Shown piece after piece: positions 35,377-47,700 of a stretch of DNA of 64,000 bases. The stretch's first letter is position 1. Each line of letters starts with the position of its first letter. The stretch lies in contig BSWB01000002.1 in NCBI GenBank assembly GCA_033239125.1, positions 47,217,001-47,281,000 of the forward strand, written 5' to 3'. Both the position numbers and the translations under genes were made by a program. The notes beneath the pieces are model-generated. The model was given only the letters and a program-made list of their open reading frames with translations, did not search any database and was not told where the DNA came from. The DNA is from Fagopyrum homotropicum. Taxonomy: Eukaryota; Streptophyta; Magnoliopsida; Caryophyllales; Polygonaceae.

Positions 35377-35538
35377 GTAGGTTAACGATCCAAAAAATAA
35401 AATATTATTCATATATGAATAGTAATTATACTTGAAATTAACCAAAACACCAAGAAATGTATTATTTGTATACTCTTTAGACTCTCTATTTATACTAGTT
35501 CTAAAACCATCAAGCTTAGTAGCTAAACGATGTGGGAC
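35377..35538 (-). pseudogene. U2 snRNA-like unit (copy 7)
   Basis: Perfect USE GTCCCACATCG (35538-35528), 33-bp gap, TATAAATA (35494-35487), body from 35462. The body has diverged in its middle but keeps the terminal GATCGTTAACCTAC hairpin-like segment. Confidence 0.7.
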
Positions 35539-35797
35539 AACAAAAACCTTAAAAAAATTTAACTAAATAGATCATTTTGATATTCATTTGAAAAAAAGAA
35601 AAAAAAATCTTCCCTAAAAATAAAACTTTAGGGGTACGGTTACTTATATAAAAGTAACGTGAAAATATTTAACGTAATAACTAACATAATTGTAGGTTTT
35701 CTTAAAAATAAAACTTCAGGTTACAATTACTCTTCCCTAACAATAAAACTTTAGGGATACGATTACTTTAGAGAAGAACATTGTGACCCACATAATT

Positions 35798-35959
35798 GTA
35801 GGTTAACGATCCCAATAATAAAATATTATTTTGATATGAATAATAGTTATAGTTGAAATTAACCAAAATGCTAAGAAATGTATTATTTGTATACTCTTTA
35901 GCCTCCCTATTTATACAAGTTCTAAAACCAACAACTTTAGTAGCTAATCGATGTTGGAT
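35798..35959 (-). pseudogene. U2 snRNA-like unit (copy 8)
   Basis: USE variant ATCCAACATCG (35959-35949), 33-bp gap, TATAAATA (35915-35908), body from 35883. Confidence 0.65.
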
Positions 35960-36333
35960 AACAAAATTCAAATTTAACGTAAAATGGACGATGCTGATAA
36001 CAAAAGATTCTTTAGCTTAAAAAAATAGTTTAAAATTAAAAATTTTTTGTCCAAAAAATAGGTTGGTTGGAAAAAAAAAGTTACCTGGAATTTTCTAATA
36101 ACAGATTGTTAGTTTAATAAATAAAGATTCTTTGACTTAAAAAAATAGTTTAAAAAATAAATACTCTCTGTCTTAAAAGTTTTTTTTAGGAGTAAAGATA
36201 TTTTCGAAACAAATCGGTTGCAAAAACTTTTTTTGGACTTAAAAAGAAAAGATTTAATGACGTTAATTGTGAGAGCTCTATTTTAGAAATATTGTCTCCA
36301 CAACGCACCATGTCAGTGAGTATATAGACTCCC

Positions 36334-36385
36334 TATTTATATAAGTTCTAAAACCATCAAGCTTAGTAGTTAATCGATGTGGGAC
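36334..36385 (-). promoter_or_regulatory. snRNA-type promoter without a U2-like body
   Basis: Perfect USE GTCCCACATCG (36385-36375), 33-bp gap, TATAAATA (36341-36334). Where the body should begin the sequence switches to a Helitron-like 5' end (TCTATATACTCACTG), so transcription from it would read into that element. Confidence 0.65.
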
Positions 36386-36673
36386 AACAAAAACCTTCAA
36401 GAAATTTAACTAAATAGATCATTTTGATATTCATTTGAAAAAAAGAAAAAAATCTTCCCTAAAAATAAAACTTTAGGGTTACGGTTACTTATATAAATGT
36501 AACGTGAAAATATTTAACGTAATAACCAAATGCCAAGATTACTTTAGGGAAGAACATTATGACCCACTTAATTGTAGGTTAACGTTCCCAAAAATAAAAC
36601 TTTAGGGATACGATTACTCTTCCCTAAAATTTTCCGATTACTTTAGGGATGAACATTATGAACCACATAATTG

Positions 36674-36834
36674 TAGGTTAACGATCGCAAAAATAAAATA
36701 TTAGTCCGATATGAATAATAATTATAGTTGAACTTAACCAAAATACTAATAAATGTATTATTTGTATACTATTTAGACTCCCTATTTATACAAGTTTTAA
36801 AACCATCAACTTTAGTATCTAATCGATGTGAGAT
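36674..36834 (-). pseudogene. U2 snRNA-like unit (copy 9)
   Basis: USE variant ATCTCACATCG (36834-36824), 33-bp gap, TATAAATA (36790-36783), body from 36758, terminal GATCGTTAACCTAC kept. Confidence 0.65.
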
Positions 36835-37270
36835 AACAAAATTCTTTAAAAAATTTAACGTAAAATGAATGATGATAATAATAAAAGATTTTTTTGTCTC
36901 AAAAAATAGGTTGGTTGAAAAAAAAAAGTTACGTAAAATTTTTTAATAACATATTTTTAGTTTAATAAATAAAGATTCTCTAACTTTTACAAAATAAAAA
37001 ATTCTCTAGCTTAAAAGTTTTTTTAGGAGTAAAGATATTTTCAAAACAAATCGGTTACAAAAAGTGTTTTTTTTGAACTTAAAAAGAAAAGATTTAATGA
37101 CGTTAATTGTGGGAGCTCTATTTTAGAAATACTCCCTATTTATACAAGCTTAGTAGCAAATCGATATGGGACAACGAAAACCCTCAAAAAATTTAACTAA
37201 ATAGATCATTTTGATATTTATTTGAAAAAAAAAATCTTTACTTATATAAAAGTAACGTGAAAATATTTAA

Positions 37271-40200
37271 TTTAACACCCCGAATTCTCAGAACTCGGGA
37301 CGTTACTGATTAGAACCTCACAATGGGTCCCGACCTCAGTTTGACAACAACTTTACTAGGATCTTACAACAAGACACAAATAAAGAAAACCGAAATCCAT
37401 AGAGCGATGGTTTAAAATGACATGAATGTAACACAAACGTCTAACAACCAACAAAACTTAAGATATAAATGTCTACTGCCATCATACTAATAAGGAAACA
37501 TCAATATAAAACCCAACCCCATTCTAGGGAGTACGGAGACCCGGCTGACCACTACTTCCGGATCACTCAACTGCTGCTCTAACCTACGGTAAATCTAAAC
37601 AACAACATAAATCCACCGTTAGATAGCTATCTAAACGTTAGATAAATGAGAATAGTACACACACACAATAGCAAAACTAAACACATATCATGTTTTCAGA
37701 GAAGTCCATTTTTATGATCTTTATTTAGGTTGTTCACTCTTACTAGTGATACTTATTTTGTGACACGAGGGATTCCCAAACCTCGTCTCCGCCCCGTGTA
37801 ACCATCAGGAATGGATCCGATGCACCTCACCTTGTACATGTATTGTCTGGGTATAGAGAACCTCCCAGTCTGATGTCAGAGCTGGGCAGTGATGTCACCG
37901 CCCGTTATACATACACTTGGACCATAAAAATAATAAAGGTCGTCCTATGCATGTTATAATTATTAAACAATCAACACACACCACTATCATCATTCAGCTA
38001 ACATCTAGAAACCAGATAAGTAAGTCTCAAGGACTTACTTGTATCAATGGTATTCACATCTCTCATATCACGCTCAGCTTCCCGCAGGAAAGTACTTTAT
38101 GCCTGAATAACAAGGCACACAAATAAACGGCTATCCGATATGCTAGAAGTCTTCAACTTCTAGTCTCAATGATCTCTACAGGATCATATAACAATACGCT
38201 ATAATGTTATTACTTCTAGTCTCACTGACCCTCACACGATCATATAACAATAAGCTAGGGTGTCCCAAACCTATTCTCAATAACTTCCGCAAAAACCACA
38301 AGACATAAAGTCCAACTCTAAAAGGACAAGATCTACTGAGTTTGAACGATGACTATCATTCAAACTGACTATCTACTACTAAGGCTCAACTAACATACTA
38401 CTACTAAATCCCAAAACATATTGAGACTCATACTCACATGCCTAACCATGATTCCCTATGATATAATCCATAAAGATACACAACCCCAAACCATCTCCAA
38501 GAACACACACACTTAAAACCTAGCACAACTCTTCTAAAACCAAACTATACTTAGACCCAACTTCGGAACGTCACAAATCCGGATTAAACCCATGGATTGC
38601 TCTCAAACTTTACCACATGTTACTATGTTTATCCATAATCAACATATCCAAAATTCAAGTCCAACAGAGGTCAATAACCCATTCAAATCTATCTCACAAA
38701 ACTGCATGACAAGTAGTTTTTTTTCCTAACACTTAGAATATTCAGCATACTTATAAAAACTACACGAGGAACCAAATTTGGAGAACCATATCTCCTAAAC
38801 TATAACTCGGAATACTCTCAAATTTCAGTATGTTATATAATAAAATTCCAACTATAACATATCCGAAAATCAGCAACAAAGAAGGAGTCTAACTTACCCA
38901 AATATGGATCACAAATTTGTATCAACATGCAGTTTTCCAACACTTAGAAATTTCAGCAACAATAGAAAAACTGTTCAAGGTCCCAACTTCGAAAAATCAT
39001 AACTCCAAAACCACTCGCTGGATTCCTCTCAAATTTTAATATCTTCTACAAAAAATATGCCAACTATATCATATCAAAAATTCTGCCCAAATGAATGAGT
39101 TTATCATACCTAAATCTGGTCCCAAACTTGGTTGCTCGTCACAGTTTTAAAAGCTTAGAAATTGATTGAATCTGCACTGCTCTTCTATGGATGTTCTGAG
39201 TATGTTTAGGAGACATAAAAGGCACCCATTAGGCATGAAACTCGTAGACGGAAGTGCAAGGAAGGAAGGGGTATGATTCTTACCCGATTCCAAGACTCGA
39301 GAGGGAGTAAGAAGGTGACACAAGATTGTTGTTGAGCCAGCTGTTGCACATAAGAGGAGGGGATGTGGGTCCAAGCTCACTCTAGATCATGTGCAGCAGG
39401 AGGGAGAAGCGTGGTCCCTGTCTCTAGGAGGCGCACCCGCGGCAGGGATGGACACACCTGCGTCGTGAACGAGGCACCTGCGTCTAGGGCTGTTCCTGGA
39501 TTTGTGTGGTGCAATTGTAGAGGAGTGGAGGCTATTGTGTGCTTACCCGTCTATAAGAGATGAAGACCCCATCTTTGTGTAGTTGTTAGTACCAACTGAA
39601 GTAGTAGGGAAGCAAGGCTAGCCGCATCTGTCTGGTTCGTACCAATGCACCGCATGGCCGGAAGGGTGGACACCGTTGTTGCGTTGGGATCTCTTGGCAA
39701 TTGTTGGCTGCTGCTATCGACGATTCCAGAGGAGTTGAGAGAGACTGAGATGGATGCGGGTCATGTGCTGTTTGAGGGAGTGATGGAGGTGAGTTTGAGC
39801 GAGGGTTAAAGAGGTAGGGGCTGAGAAGAATAGGGAGCGTCAAGGATGGTTGCACAGAGAGGGAGGGGAGGACTAGGGTGCGAGGAATACGAAGGCTGCA
39901 CTAGCTGCACCGGCTGCTCGAGAACACGTAAGAGAGGAGGAAGGGTTGCTGCTTGCAAGATAGGGTTACAAGGGAGGCAAGGAGGCCATTGTACAAAGCA
40001 GGTTGCATGCTCTTCCCAGCTGGCCCGGATGGCGTGCAAGAGTAAGGGTTAACGAGCCTCATCATGGTCTTGTCCGGATGGGCTTCTTGGGCTTGTCAAG
40101 ATGTTGTGTCAAGGCCTTGTCAAGAGGCTTTAATTCTCATAATTTGTACATTAGGAAAAGAAAAAAAAGGTGAAGAATATATTTTACGTGAATAAAAGAC

Positions 40201-40318
40201 TCACATAAAATGTTAGAATTTGTCCAATTCATGATACTAAAATCATGGTATAAAATATCGAGTTAGTCAAAATCCAGTTCGACTCGGAAATTAAGGAGAT
40301 TTTTTTCCGGGTATTACA
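37271..40318 (-). mobile_element. Solo LTR (TGTAATACCCGG family), minus orientation
   Basis: On the minus strand it starts TGTAATACCCGGAAAA (40318) and ends GGGGTGTTAAA (37271), the final CA having mutated to AA. The 5-bp duplication TTTAA flanks it (37266-37270 and 40319-40323), and the array sequence ATATTTAACGTAATAACC is restored when it is removed. Length about 3,048 bp. Open frames at 39147-40052 lie within it and are not taken as genes. Confidence 0.85.
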
Positions 40319-40508
40319 TTTAACGTAATAACCAAAGGCCAAGATTACTTTAGGAAAGAACATTATGACCCACATAATTGTAGGTTAACGTTCTCAAAAA
40401 TAAAATCTTCCCTAAAAATAAAACTTTAGGGGTACGATTACTCTTCTCTACAGATAAAACTTTAGGGGTACGATTACTTTAGGGAAGAACATTATGACCC
40501 ACATAGTT

Positions 40509-40672
40509 GTACGTTAACGATCCCAAAAATAAAATATTATTCCGATATGAATAATAATATTATAGTTGAACTTAACCAAAAGGCTAAAAAATGTATTATT
40601 TGTATACTCTTTAGACTCCCTATTTATATAAGTTCTAAAACCATCAACTTTAGTAGCTAATCAATGTTGGAT
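40509..40672 (-). pseudogene. U2 snRNA-like unit (copy 10)
   Basis: USE variant ATCCAACATTG (40672-40662), 33-bp gap, TATAAATA (40628-40621), body from 40596 containing TTTAGCCTTTTGGTTAAGTT. Confidence 0.65.
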
Positions 40673-40747
40673 AACCAAATCTTTCAAAAAATTTAACGTA
40701 AATAGATGATATTGATAACAAATGATTTCCTAGCTTAAAAAATAGTT

Positions 40748-40929
40748 GGGCAATTTTGGTAACTAGGTCTTTTTAAAAAACTATAGTAGTAACTAGGCTT
40801 TTTAATGTTTCAATTAAGTAAATATACCCTAACCTTTTGTATTTATTCTCAAACTCTACACACTCTTCTCTCAAGGGGTACATTTACTAAACACAAAGTT
40901 AGAAAAAGTCTAGTAAACCAAATTGTTTC
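40748..40929 (+). mobile_element. MULE-type MITE, 182 bp (copy C)
   Basis: Same sequence family and length as 23867-24048 (GGGCAATTTTGGTAACTAGG at the left, AAATTGTTTC at the right). A clean target duplication is not evident. Confidence 0.75.
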
Positions 40930-41150
40930 TTTATAAACATAAAGATTTTTTGTCCCAAAAAATAGGTTGGTTGGAACAAAAAAGTTACGTACAATCATTT
41001 AATTACAGGATGTTAGTTTAGTAAAAAAGATTTCATGGCTTAAAAAATAAAGATTTATTGGCAACAAATTGTTGGAGCTTCATTTGATTACTGCTTTCAC
41101 AGCGCGCCGCGTCATCCCAATATGTACTCTCTTTTAGTATGTATAATTGA

Positions 41151-42397
41151 TTAAATGTGTAGAAAAAAAGTTATTTGAAGTATAGGAACTAAAATAAAAC
41201 ACTATAAATTTTGCTAAACTAATTACAAAAAAATTCAAACATAATGCCCACAATGAAATGGATGTATAACCCTATGAAACATTCAGCATGTGCGAAAAAG
41301 GCATTGTGATTATCTTATGCCATATATTAGTACTTTTACCACTTATAGTTGATGTGGCAATATCTCAAGGTCTCAAACATGTTTTTCTTAAATGTAACTA
41401 TTGTACCTACTACCTACATATTAATATTGTTAATTTTTTCTTTTCTTTTGAGACCCCAAATAAATCTAGTGGTCCAAAAGATAAACCTAAGACAACAAAT
41501 GGAACAAGCTGTCAAGAAATAAAATTCAAATGGACCGATCGGTAAAGAACATCGTTTGCAATGAGTCCTTCAACAATATGACACATAACAACAATGGAGG
41601 TAGAGGACAACTGGTCAAGGGTAACAAAAACATCAACTACCTTGTTAACTTCTCAAATTATATGTCTGATGCGGACTTTTACAAATGAGCATGTAGTGAT
41701 TCTAATTCTTGTATTAAGATTTGTAACACGGGACTTCGAGCATAAATCTAGCATGTTATACGTTGAACTTGGTAGAGTCATGTAATTAGGATTCATATTA
41801 TAGTTTTCCATGTTATATATCTAGTCGCCTACTAGAATCTAATATTGCCACTTAGAAAACTAAGTAAGGTAGCTTAGTGACTAGTATGGTACTGAGATTA
41901 TAACATATGGTGGTCTATTATATGATTAGGAGGTATTATGTTGTATAGGATATGTGTATGATTTGCATGTGTATTTCCTGTATAGTCTTAGTGGGGCTTG
42001 ACGGCCCAATATCTCCTTGGATTCTTTATGAGGCCAGCTGAAGAGTGACGGGCTGCTTACTTGAAAGGTTGAAGGTCCGGCTTAGGGTTACTAACGTGTT
42101 TTGCAAAACGCATCGTTCAACTTAAATTGGAGCCTAGGTATATAAGCTTGCTTATGAAAGCTTCAAAATAACCTAATCTCCCAACTCGTTGTGTCGGCTC
42201 ATGAGAGAAAGAGAGAATGGAGAAGGAAGAAGACCAAATCGTCCAAATCTTGCTCAAAGCAAGAAGGATCTGAAGTTGGAAGAGGAAGCGGAAGAGAAGT
42301 TGAGAGATTTGTCATCTCTTGGATCTCTTCTCACAATCGCTACGTTGGCTTGTGAGTGTGATGAAAGATCAATCTCAGATCTTCGTCAAGGTGCCTT
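41151..42397. other. Intergenic DNA, no confident gene
   Basis: Several short frames, none with recognisable motifs. At 42189-42397 a purine-rich frame (LKLEEEAEEKLRDL) runs into the LTR at 42398 and might be an exon or retroelement gag start cut by that insertion. Confidence 0.35.
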
Positions 42398-44795
42398 TGT
42401 CATACCCGGAAAATTTATTTTCCGTTTAATACCCGATCAAACCGGATTTCGATCCACTAACCTCTCCTCATTCTAGAGAATGTTTTACATCATAAATTTT
42501 TTTTTTTTATCAAAGTTCTATCATTTTATGTAACTTAATTCACATAAAATGATAAATATGTAAACTGAATAACAATTCCGTATGATTAAAAACAGAAGAA
42601 TAGTTTCGTACAATTTAACGACTCATTTAATAACTATCACCTAACTAGATGAGCAGGCCCATCGGTTTAAGCCCAGTAGATACAAACTTACAGCCCAGCC
42701 CATAACCTACCTAATCCCTGATTAATTAATCTAAACTTAATTTTCCCCCCTAACCTATTGGCTACTACGTGAATACTCGTCAACTCCTCCCTCTCTACCG
42801 CAACAACTACCTCACACTCTGGAAACCGATACCATCTCCATCTTGTTTCTGCTCAGCCGCCACCACCACCAGGTCGGACACGTTGCTGGGGACACAGCTC
42901 GTCTTTGCCGGGAACCGAAGGGAAACACACAACAAACACCCGCCTGGTGTTTACACGCCTGACGCCGCACCCAACCTTCTACACTCGACGCTCAGCCTGC
43001 TGCACGCCTCCAGCGGGAACAAGACCGAAGCCGATCGATCGCTCACCTGCCGTAGAAGAGGATCGGCCCTCTAGTAGACTTTGAACATCGATTAAACGGG
43101 ATTATCACCTACGAGAACATTCGAAAACCGTATCCAACCTTTGACCTTCTTCATACACGACACATCTGGTAAGAACCCTCTTATGCCCTGTCCTTCACTC
43201 GTACCAGTAGTCTAGAGCGTTAACCACCTTGCGTTACTATAGCGGCGCAGCACACCGAGCCTCTAGCAGGGAACCCAGAACCTCCTTTCTACCTCGATTA
43301 CGGACCAGCAAAGGTCGGGCTTGGAACACCACTCTGCTGCCGGTAAGTCTTTTGTGTACTCCTTCCTATTGCGGTCATACTAGTGCAGAGGGTAGCAAGC
43401 TTTTGGTTCCAAAGTTGAGGGTCCAGGATATGCATTTAAAGGAAGGGGTGTGTAGCTGTCACTAGGTGCTGAACATAGGATGTGTGAGAGTATGTTTGAT
43501 GGTCCAGAATAGCTTACTGTGAGGATTGAACCCAAGACCTCATGAATTCCTGTGCCCAGATTTTTTGTTTACTGCACATAAGCTGGCTTTTTGGGGAAGA
43601 GTTTTCGATATATTAGAATGATGACCCACCGTTCAATTTTTAGTATGACATAGAAGGATGTATTTAGTTTAACATAAGACCGATCCAACGGTCGGATCTG
43701 GATCTTCGGGAGCTCAAAGTAGGCTAGTTGGGCTATTTGGGAAATAACTCAAAAATTGGCTAAGTATAGATTTCTGGATTTTTGAACCACCTTTGGAGAT
43801 TTTTGTAGGAGTTGTTGTTGAGTGTTTTTTGGAGATCTTTGCTCCTATGAGTAGTATGCATATCATAGAGGACCTAGAGAATTATTTCAGAATTTTTATA
43901 TTTTTATCCAAGCCTCGTATTTTGAGCCAAATTCGGACCTTAGCGACTCGTATGAAAATCTAGAATTTTGGTTAACTTTTATAAATCTCTAGCAAACTAT
44001 CTTTTGAGAACTAGATTATGGAAATAGGTTCCAAAGGAGAAGCTGAAACTAGGTTACAGATTAGTTTGGAGTTTTCGGGACCAGGGGTAAAATAGTCATT
44101 TTACCTTAAGAGGGCATTTTTAGTAGTTTCTCTTGAAGAGATTGTACATCTTAGAAGTTATAGACTTCTAAGAATATGGGATGTATTTTTGATACGATTG
44201 CTTTGTATAACAGGCGATTGAGTTACTACGGTTGCAGACCGAGTTGAGATTAAGAGATTTGAGATTTTATTCAGGTAAGTCCTTGCGACTTACTTAGCTA
44301 GTTTCTAAATGTTAGCTGAATGATGATAGTAGTGTGTGCTGATTGTTTAATAATTATAACATGCCTAGGACGACTTTTATTATTTTAAGGCCCAAGTGTA
44401 TGTATAACGGGCCGTGACATCACTACCTAACTCTAACATGAGACTGGGAGTTCTCTATACCCAAACCATACAAGAACAAGGTGAGATGCATCGATCCATT
44501 CCTGATGGTTACACGGGGGCGGAGGCGAGGTTTGAGAATCCCTCGTGTCACAAAATAAGTATATTAGTAAGAGTGAATCACCTAAGTAAAGATAATAAAT
44601 GGATTGTTTGAAAGCATGATGCGTGTTTACTTTTGCTATGACGTGTGTGTGTGCTGTTTTCATTTATCTAACTTTTTGATAGCTAGCTAACAGTTGTTCT
44701 GTTGTGTTGTTTAGATTTACCACAGGTTAGAGCAGCAACTGAGTGATCCGGAAGTAGAGGTCAGTCGGGTCTCCGTACTCCTTAGAGTGAGATTG
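42398..44795 (+). mobile_element. LTR of the TGTMATACCCGG family, plus orientation, 3' part interrupted
   Basis: Starts TGTCATACCCGGAAAA after GCCTT (candidate duplication 42393-42397). Its sequence runs in parallel with the reverse complement of 37271-40318, including the ATCATTTTATGT hairpin, GGTAAAATAGTCATTTTACC (about 44083) and AAGTGTATGTATAACGGGC. Near 44795 it passes into the 5' part of a second copy (CCTGACAAGGCC). The exact junction is not resolved. Confidence 0.65.
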
Positions 44796-47700
44796 GGCCT
44801 GACAAGGCCATGACGAGTTTTGACAGATTTTTGACAAACAATTCAACCCATCTTTCTTGCAATTATTTCAACCATCTTTCTTGTATTTTTTCAGCCCATC
44901 CCTTTGCTATGATGGCCCAGCTACCCATAACCCTCCAACCCACACGGACCTGCTGTCGCCCAGCCATCCTCGCACAGCAGCCCAACCTGTTTACGAGCCC
45001 AGTAGCAGCCTTCTGGCAGCCCGTATAGCCCCCATCCAGTCCACCTAGGAGAGCAAACACTCACGAGTTACGAGAGCTATAACTCCTGTATTGAACGCCC
45101 TCTTTACTCCTTCTTCTGTTCCGCCTTCACACGACACCTTACCCCTCTGCAGACGCACAACCGAAGCCTCAAGCGCAGAAGAAAAGCGAGAATGCAGCCA
45201 ACATCAACAACACTTGAGGAGCCGCAACAACAGTTTGGAAGGAGAGGCTATCCAGGAAAAACGCTGGAGCTGCTACTCTCTCGACTCTGACTGTTTCCGG
45301 ACCAAGGTGAGTCTAGACTTCCTTCTTCTTCTGTCCTCGCCTCTATCCTCCCTCTGTACGAATCAACCAGCTGTCTCTTCTGGATCTAACCCTTTTGCAC
45401 ACATGTTTCCGGAACCAGTAGATAGCAATCGGAAGGGGGCTGAGTTACTCTTTTTCCGGTGTGGACAGAAGGACGATCTTCCAAAATAGATCCGAGCGGC
45501 TGTGCATCCAACCTGCAAGCCATCATCCTCCCTTCCGGATCTAGCAATCTTCTGCAACTTTAGTACTTGGTGAGTGTCCCATTCTTAGCCAATGTCTATG
45601 AAAGGAGAGGCTAGATGTTGATTATGTGTTGATTGTTTGGTCGAGTGTAGGACTCGAGTTTGACCTTGGTGTGGAGCAGCTATCCAGGAAAAACGTAGGA
45701 GGTAAAACACATAAAATCATATAGTTTATACACGCAGTTTGGAATTTCAGAAAACGTGTTCATTAGTCAAGTTCGGGCATAATGTTCGATGCCTTAGAGA
45801 TAGAATCCACCGTTCAAATTTTAGGATGCTATAGAGTGATATGCATACTGTAAGGTATAAAAAATTAGGACTTAACCGACGGTTAGATTTAGATCTGTGA
45901 AGGTGCAAAATGGACTAGTTAGGCTGTTTGGGAAATGATCCTAGAAAAATGCTAAGTATAGATTTTTGGTGAGTTCAACTTTAAAGATTTTTATAGGGAT
46001 AACGTGTTCGCTCCAAACGGTGTGTGCAAGCTTTAAATTTATAACCCTAGACGTAAGCTTAAAACAAGGATGCGAACCCGCAGTGTACGGGTCAATCGTA
46101 GTAAAAAGCAAGGAATTCCAGGGGTCGATCACAGGGACTTAGTGAAACAAAGTCGATGACGGTAAGCTTTAGCAATTACTAACCACAAGTAATCAAAACA
46201 ATCAAAGATGATAAAAGTCAATAAAGGAAATATGCAATTCTAGGGATTAAAGCATCTAGTTGTGGTTCCAACTCAAGATCTAAAGATAAGCGGACAAAGC
46301 TGAGGTTTTTGCAAAGGGAAGGTGTTACTAAAGTGGAATAGATCACCGGGTAAGTCTCACTACTCACTAATCCAAAACCGTAACTCCTATTACCGGGTAA
46401 GTCTCAAGAAATTAAGATAAAGAACTATAACCTCAAACTAACACTCCAACTAAGGGAATGGAATCAACCTTTACCGGGTAAGTCTCAGGCTAACTCACAA
46501 AGATGGAATGAAAGCACACTCAAACCCCAATAAAGGATAAACCTTTATTACCTACACTTATGATCTTAGGTAAACAAACTAAGGAATTACCGGGTAAGTC
46601 TCATCCTAAGCTTGCATTGAACCAGGAAAGGTATAATAAGAATAGGATTTGGCAAACTCTACCACTTAACTCTCAGTTTCGGATCAGATAAGCCACCTCG
46701 GTCAGCCAAATTCCACCCCGGCCGAGATGTTCATCGACTGAGCGAGATGCTTAGGGTTAAGGTTAAAGACTCGAACTTTCAGGGTCCTACTGTGATTAAG
46801 ATTATTCTATCATTGTTTTTCCCACAACCTTCAGCCAATCACCCTAGAATCACACAAAGAGATTAACCACTCATCATGAAAGTATTAATCAAATATATGG
46901 GAAGGAAGAGAATAATTGAACAAGAAAACCTTAAGAGAAAGGCTTCAATAACTGAATCAATTATCAAAACAACAAGCGTTCCTTGGATAGAAATCCAACA
47001 AGACAACAAACAAGAAGGGAATCTAAGATGATCTTACAAAAACCCTTCAAAAGCTATAAAAGCTATAGACTTTCTTCCTTCAACCTTCAAAAAGGTTCTT
47101 CAAATCTCCCAACTGGAGTATGGCTGCAGCGGTGTAAGCGGATCTATGCGAGATGTATAGCATGATGTGGATTTGTGGAAAATCCAACCCTTTTTATAGG
47201 AAAATTACTCTCCAAAGATAAGATATCTTAGAAAAGATCTCTTCCCATAAAAATAGGTAAAATATATGATCTATCATATCTTCTTCCTTCCAGGAGCCAA
47301 GCCCAAAAATATAAGATCCTCTTTCCAAAGATAAAAGATCTCAGCCAAGAATAAAATATTCTCGCCGCGTCCCAGGTGTTCGCCTCGGTCGAGTTGACTC
47401 CTCTGGATCACCTCGGTCGAGGTGACTCTGTAGTCAACCGAGGTGAGCCACAGCTGAATGTGAAATCTCTCAAATCTGGTCCAAAGTGAATCTCTAATCC
47501 ATGGCTATGCTTCCTGGATGTTTCCTTATGTTCCTAAATGTAGCTCCAATGACTCCATAGCTCCTTTTGCTCCTTTTTGATGCAAAACGTGCCATTTTAC
47601 CTACGATTACAACAAAACTAGGTGTAGACCTCGATTCCCGCAAAGGTAGATGAAATGGTAATATAATCACATAATATACATACAAGCACGCAAATTATTG

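Larger units (their letters stand above)
34690..41150 (-). repeat. Minus-strand array of U2 snRNA-derived units
   Basis: The same kind of units as at 19898-31460, inverted and from a somewhat different subfamily. The outer end, read on the minus strand, is A|TCAATTATACATACTAAAAG then GATGACGCGGCGCGCTGTGAAAG, matching the left outer end in order and sequence. Another Helitron-like 5' end (TCTATATACTCACTGACATGG on the minus strand) abuts a promoter at about 36312. A truncated promoter lies at 37137-37172. A solo LTR and a MITE interrupt the array. Confidence 0.65.
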
